6,346 nt of DNA, from assembly GCA_016935715.1 (NCBI GenBank), contig JAFGQJ010000027.1:1-6346 (forward strand), written 5' to 3'. How positions within the stretch are numbered: the first letter of the stretch is position 1; each line of letters opens with the position of its first letter. A model generated the notes under the pieces. That model was not told the DNA's origin and did no database searches. It saw only the letters and a program-made list of their open reading frames with translations. Positions 5,115 through 6,346 of this stretch are shown one piece after another. Made by a program: the position numbers and the translations under genes. The DNA comes from Spirochaetales bacterium. GTDB lineage: Bacteria > Spirochaetota > Spirochaetia > SZUA-6 > DRHE01.

Positions 5115-6346
5115 CTACAGCACCCGGATGCCCGGGTAGGCAGCCACGATCCGCTCCCGGATCTCTTTCGGCAGCCTGGAGTGCGGCTGTTCGGCGCGCA
5201 TCTCGGCCACCTGCTCTCTGGCCCGCACCAGGGCATCCTCGCCGCGGTAGGCGCCGTCCCGTTTTTCCCTGTTGGAGAGGGCTGGCTCGAAGAACTCCCC
5301 CCGCATATGCCGTACCGTGTGCTCCGAATCCAGGTAATCGGTTCCCGGACCCTTCTCGATGATCAGATCGGCGGCCAGGGTCTCGTCGGTGACCTCGATA
5401 CCCTGGAGAACCCGTCGGCACATGCCCAGGATTTCGTTGTCCACGACCATTTTCTCGTAGGAGACGGTGAGATCCGCCTCCATCAGACCGGCGATATCGT
5501 GAATGTAGTTAGCCCCGCTCATGGCGACCAGCAGGCTGCTCATCCCGCTTTCGTAGGCCGCCTGGACGTCGACGCTCTTGGAATCGGTCGTCCCCCCGGT
5601 GGAGTACAGGGGGATCTGCAGGCGCTGGGCAACCTGGGAGACGCCGGCGTTTATCATGGCCCTCTCGATGGCCCCGCCCACGTGGTCCATGGTCCTCAGA
5701 TTCGTGATGGAGCCTACGCTTCCGCAGATTGCCGGCGCACCCTTCTGCACGCACTGGACCAGGCACACCCCTGCCACGGTCTCCGCCACGTGGGTAAGGA
5801 CGTTTGCCGCCAGGGTCACCGGAGAGGTGGTTCCGCAGATGGGTTCGGTGGGTACGACCACCGGCAGCCTGTTCCGTGCAAGGTAGCAGGTCATCTCCCC
5901 GTACAGATCATCGATCTTGAAGGGGCTGATGATCAGGGTGATGAAGGAAACGAAAGGCCTGGCCTGCAGCTCGGCCCGGGAGCCCGCGATCATCTGCGCC
6001 ATCTCCACCACCTGCCGGCAGCCCTTGAAGGAGTACAGTCCCCCCATCACATGCTTTACCGTGTTGTCGAAGGCGTGAAAAAAGCGATTGACGTCGATGT
6101 CGTCATTGCCCGCTATCTCATTGGGAAACACGTTGATCGTGAACACGTGCACGTTCTCCAGGCTGTCGGTCAATCTGGCGCAGAGAGCCACGTCCTCCGT
6201 GGTGGAGGGCCGCCGCTGCCCGCTGTCGGGGTCCAGCACGTAGATCGCCGTCCCGCCGGTGCCGAAATGGACCCTGCTGTCCTCGAGCACCGCGTCACAG
6301 CTCCCGTCCCGGGAGCACAGCGTGATGCTGGAGGGATTGGAGGCGA
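5115..6346 (-). CDS. MttB-superfamily trimethylamine/quaternary-amine:corrinoid methyltransferase, non-pyrrolysine type (5' end outside window)
   Basis: 409 codons are visible, lacking roughly the first 70-80 of a ~480-residue TIM-barrel enzyme. Family members move a methyl group from a methylamine or quaternary amine to a cognate corrinoid protein. Landmarks in visible numbering are VLEDSRVHFGTGGTA (19-33), PTEPICGTTSPVTLAANVL (165-183), KGAPAICGS (201-209), TGGTTDSKSVDVQAAYE (249-265), GANYIHDIAGLME (277-289) and MVVDNEILGM (299-308). True MttB carries UAG-encoded pyrrolysine near residue 334 of ~495. That region is visible here and has no in-frame UAG, so this belongs with the non-Pyl branch, which includes MtgB (glycine betaine), MtpB (proline betaine) and MtcB (carnitine). 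The gene ends in TAG. No corrinoid-protein gene is in the window. Proximity to a betaine-type importer supports a quaternary-amine substrate, which is not proven. Confidence 0.92.
   Translation of the reverse strand, partial: ASNPSSITLCSRDGSCDAVLEDSRVHFGTGGTAIYVLDPDSGQRRPSTTEDVALCARLTDSLENVHVFTINVFPNEIAGNDDIDVNRFFHAFDNTVKHVMGGLYSFKGCRQVVEMAQMIAGSRAELQARPFVSFITLIISPFKIDDLYGEMTCYLARNRLPVVVPTEPICGTTSPVTLAANVLTHVAETVAGVCLVQCVQKGAPAICGSVGSITNLRTMDHVGGAIERAMINAGVSQVAQRLQIPLYSTGGTTDSKSVDVQAAYESGMSSLLVAMSGANYIHDIAGLMEADLTVSYEKMVVDNEILGMCRRVLQGIEVTDETLAADLIIEKGPGTDYLDSEHTVRHMRGEFFEPALSNREKRDGAYRGEDALVRAREQVAEMRAEQPHSRLPKEIRERIVAAYPGIRVL

Noticed and set aside
5115..6346. Pyrrolysine-containing MttB
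   Set aside because: No in-frame UAG interrupts the 409 visible codons, which should include the region of the Pyl site, so the gene belongs with non-Pyl homologues.

Overview
All genes in this window lie on the minus strand and read right to left. The DNA is GC-rich except for one AT-rich regulatory patch near 4310-4370. The content suggests an anaerobic bacterium. It has an aldehyde:ferredoxin oxidoreductase-type (tungsten/molybdenum pterin) enzyme and a corrinoid-dependent MttB-family methyltransferase. The substrate-binding protein has the mature start '...VYA|GGKQE', with no lipobox cysteine and an acidic linker, a style common in Spirochaetota. That lineage guess is an inference of moderate confidence.

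Layout in transcription order. (1) 6346-5115: a 5'-truncated MttB-superfamily gene, probably a non-pyrrolysine quaternary-amine methyltransferase. (2) 5093-4667: a collapsed iron-containing alcohol dehydrogenase that keeps its N-terminal ~44 residues and its C-terminal ~95-100. The catalytic core is deleted and the two ends are in different frames. (3) 4666-4237: a regulatory region of about 430 bp. It holds a good sigma-70 promoter, several stem-loops including two interleaved stems (pseudoknot-like or mutually exclusive), a second AT-rich promoter with repeated GATATTTA boxes, and a strong Shine-Dalgarno leading into a tiny leader ORF that overlaps the next gene. (4) 4236-564: a complete osmoprotectant/quaternary-ammonium ABC importer in the order binding protein, permease, ATPase with CBS domains, permease. 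This is the order of E. coli yehZYXW, with an OpuCA-like ATPase. (5) 567 to the left edge: the first 189 codons of an aldehyde ferredoxin oxidoreductase family enzyme, whose GTG start overlaps the permease stop.

Taken together, the genes look less like plain osmoprotection and more like a catabolic island for a betaine-type compound. The importer would bring in a quaternary amine, the MttB-like enzyme would take a methyl group to a corrinoid protein, and alcohol/aldehyde redox enzymes (one decayed, one apparently intact) would act on a product. The translational coupling of an AOR-family enzyme to an osmolyte-type importer is the most unusual feature. The substrate is not readable from the sequence.
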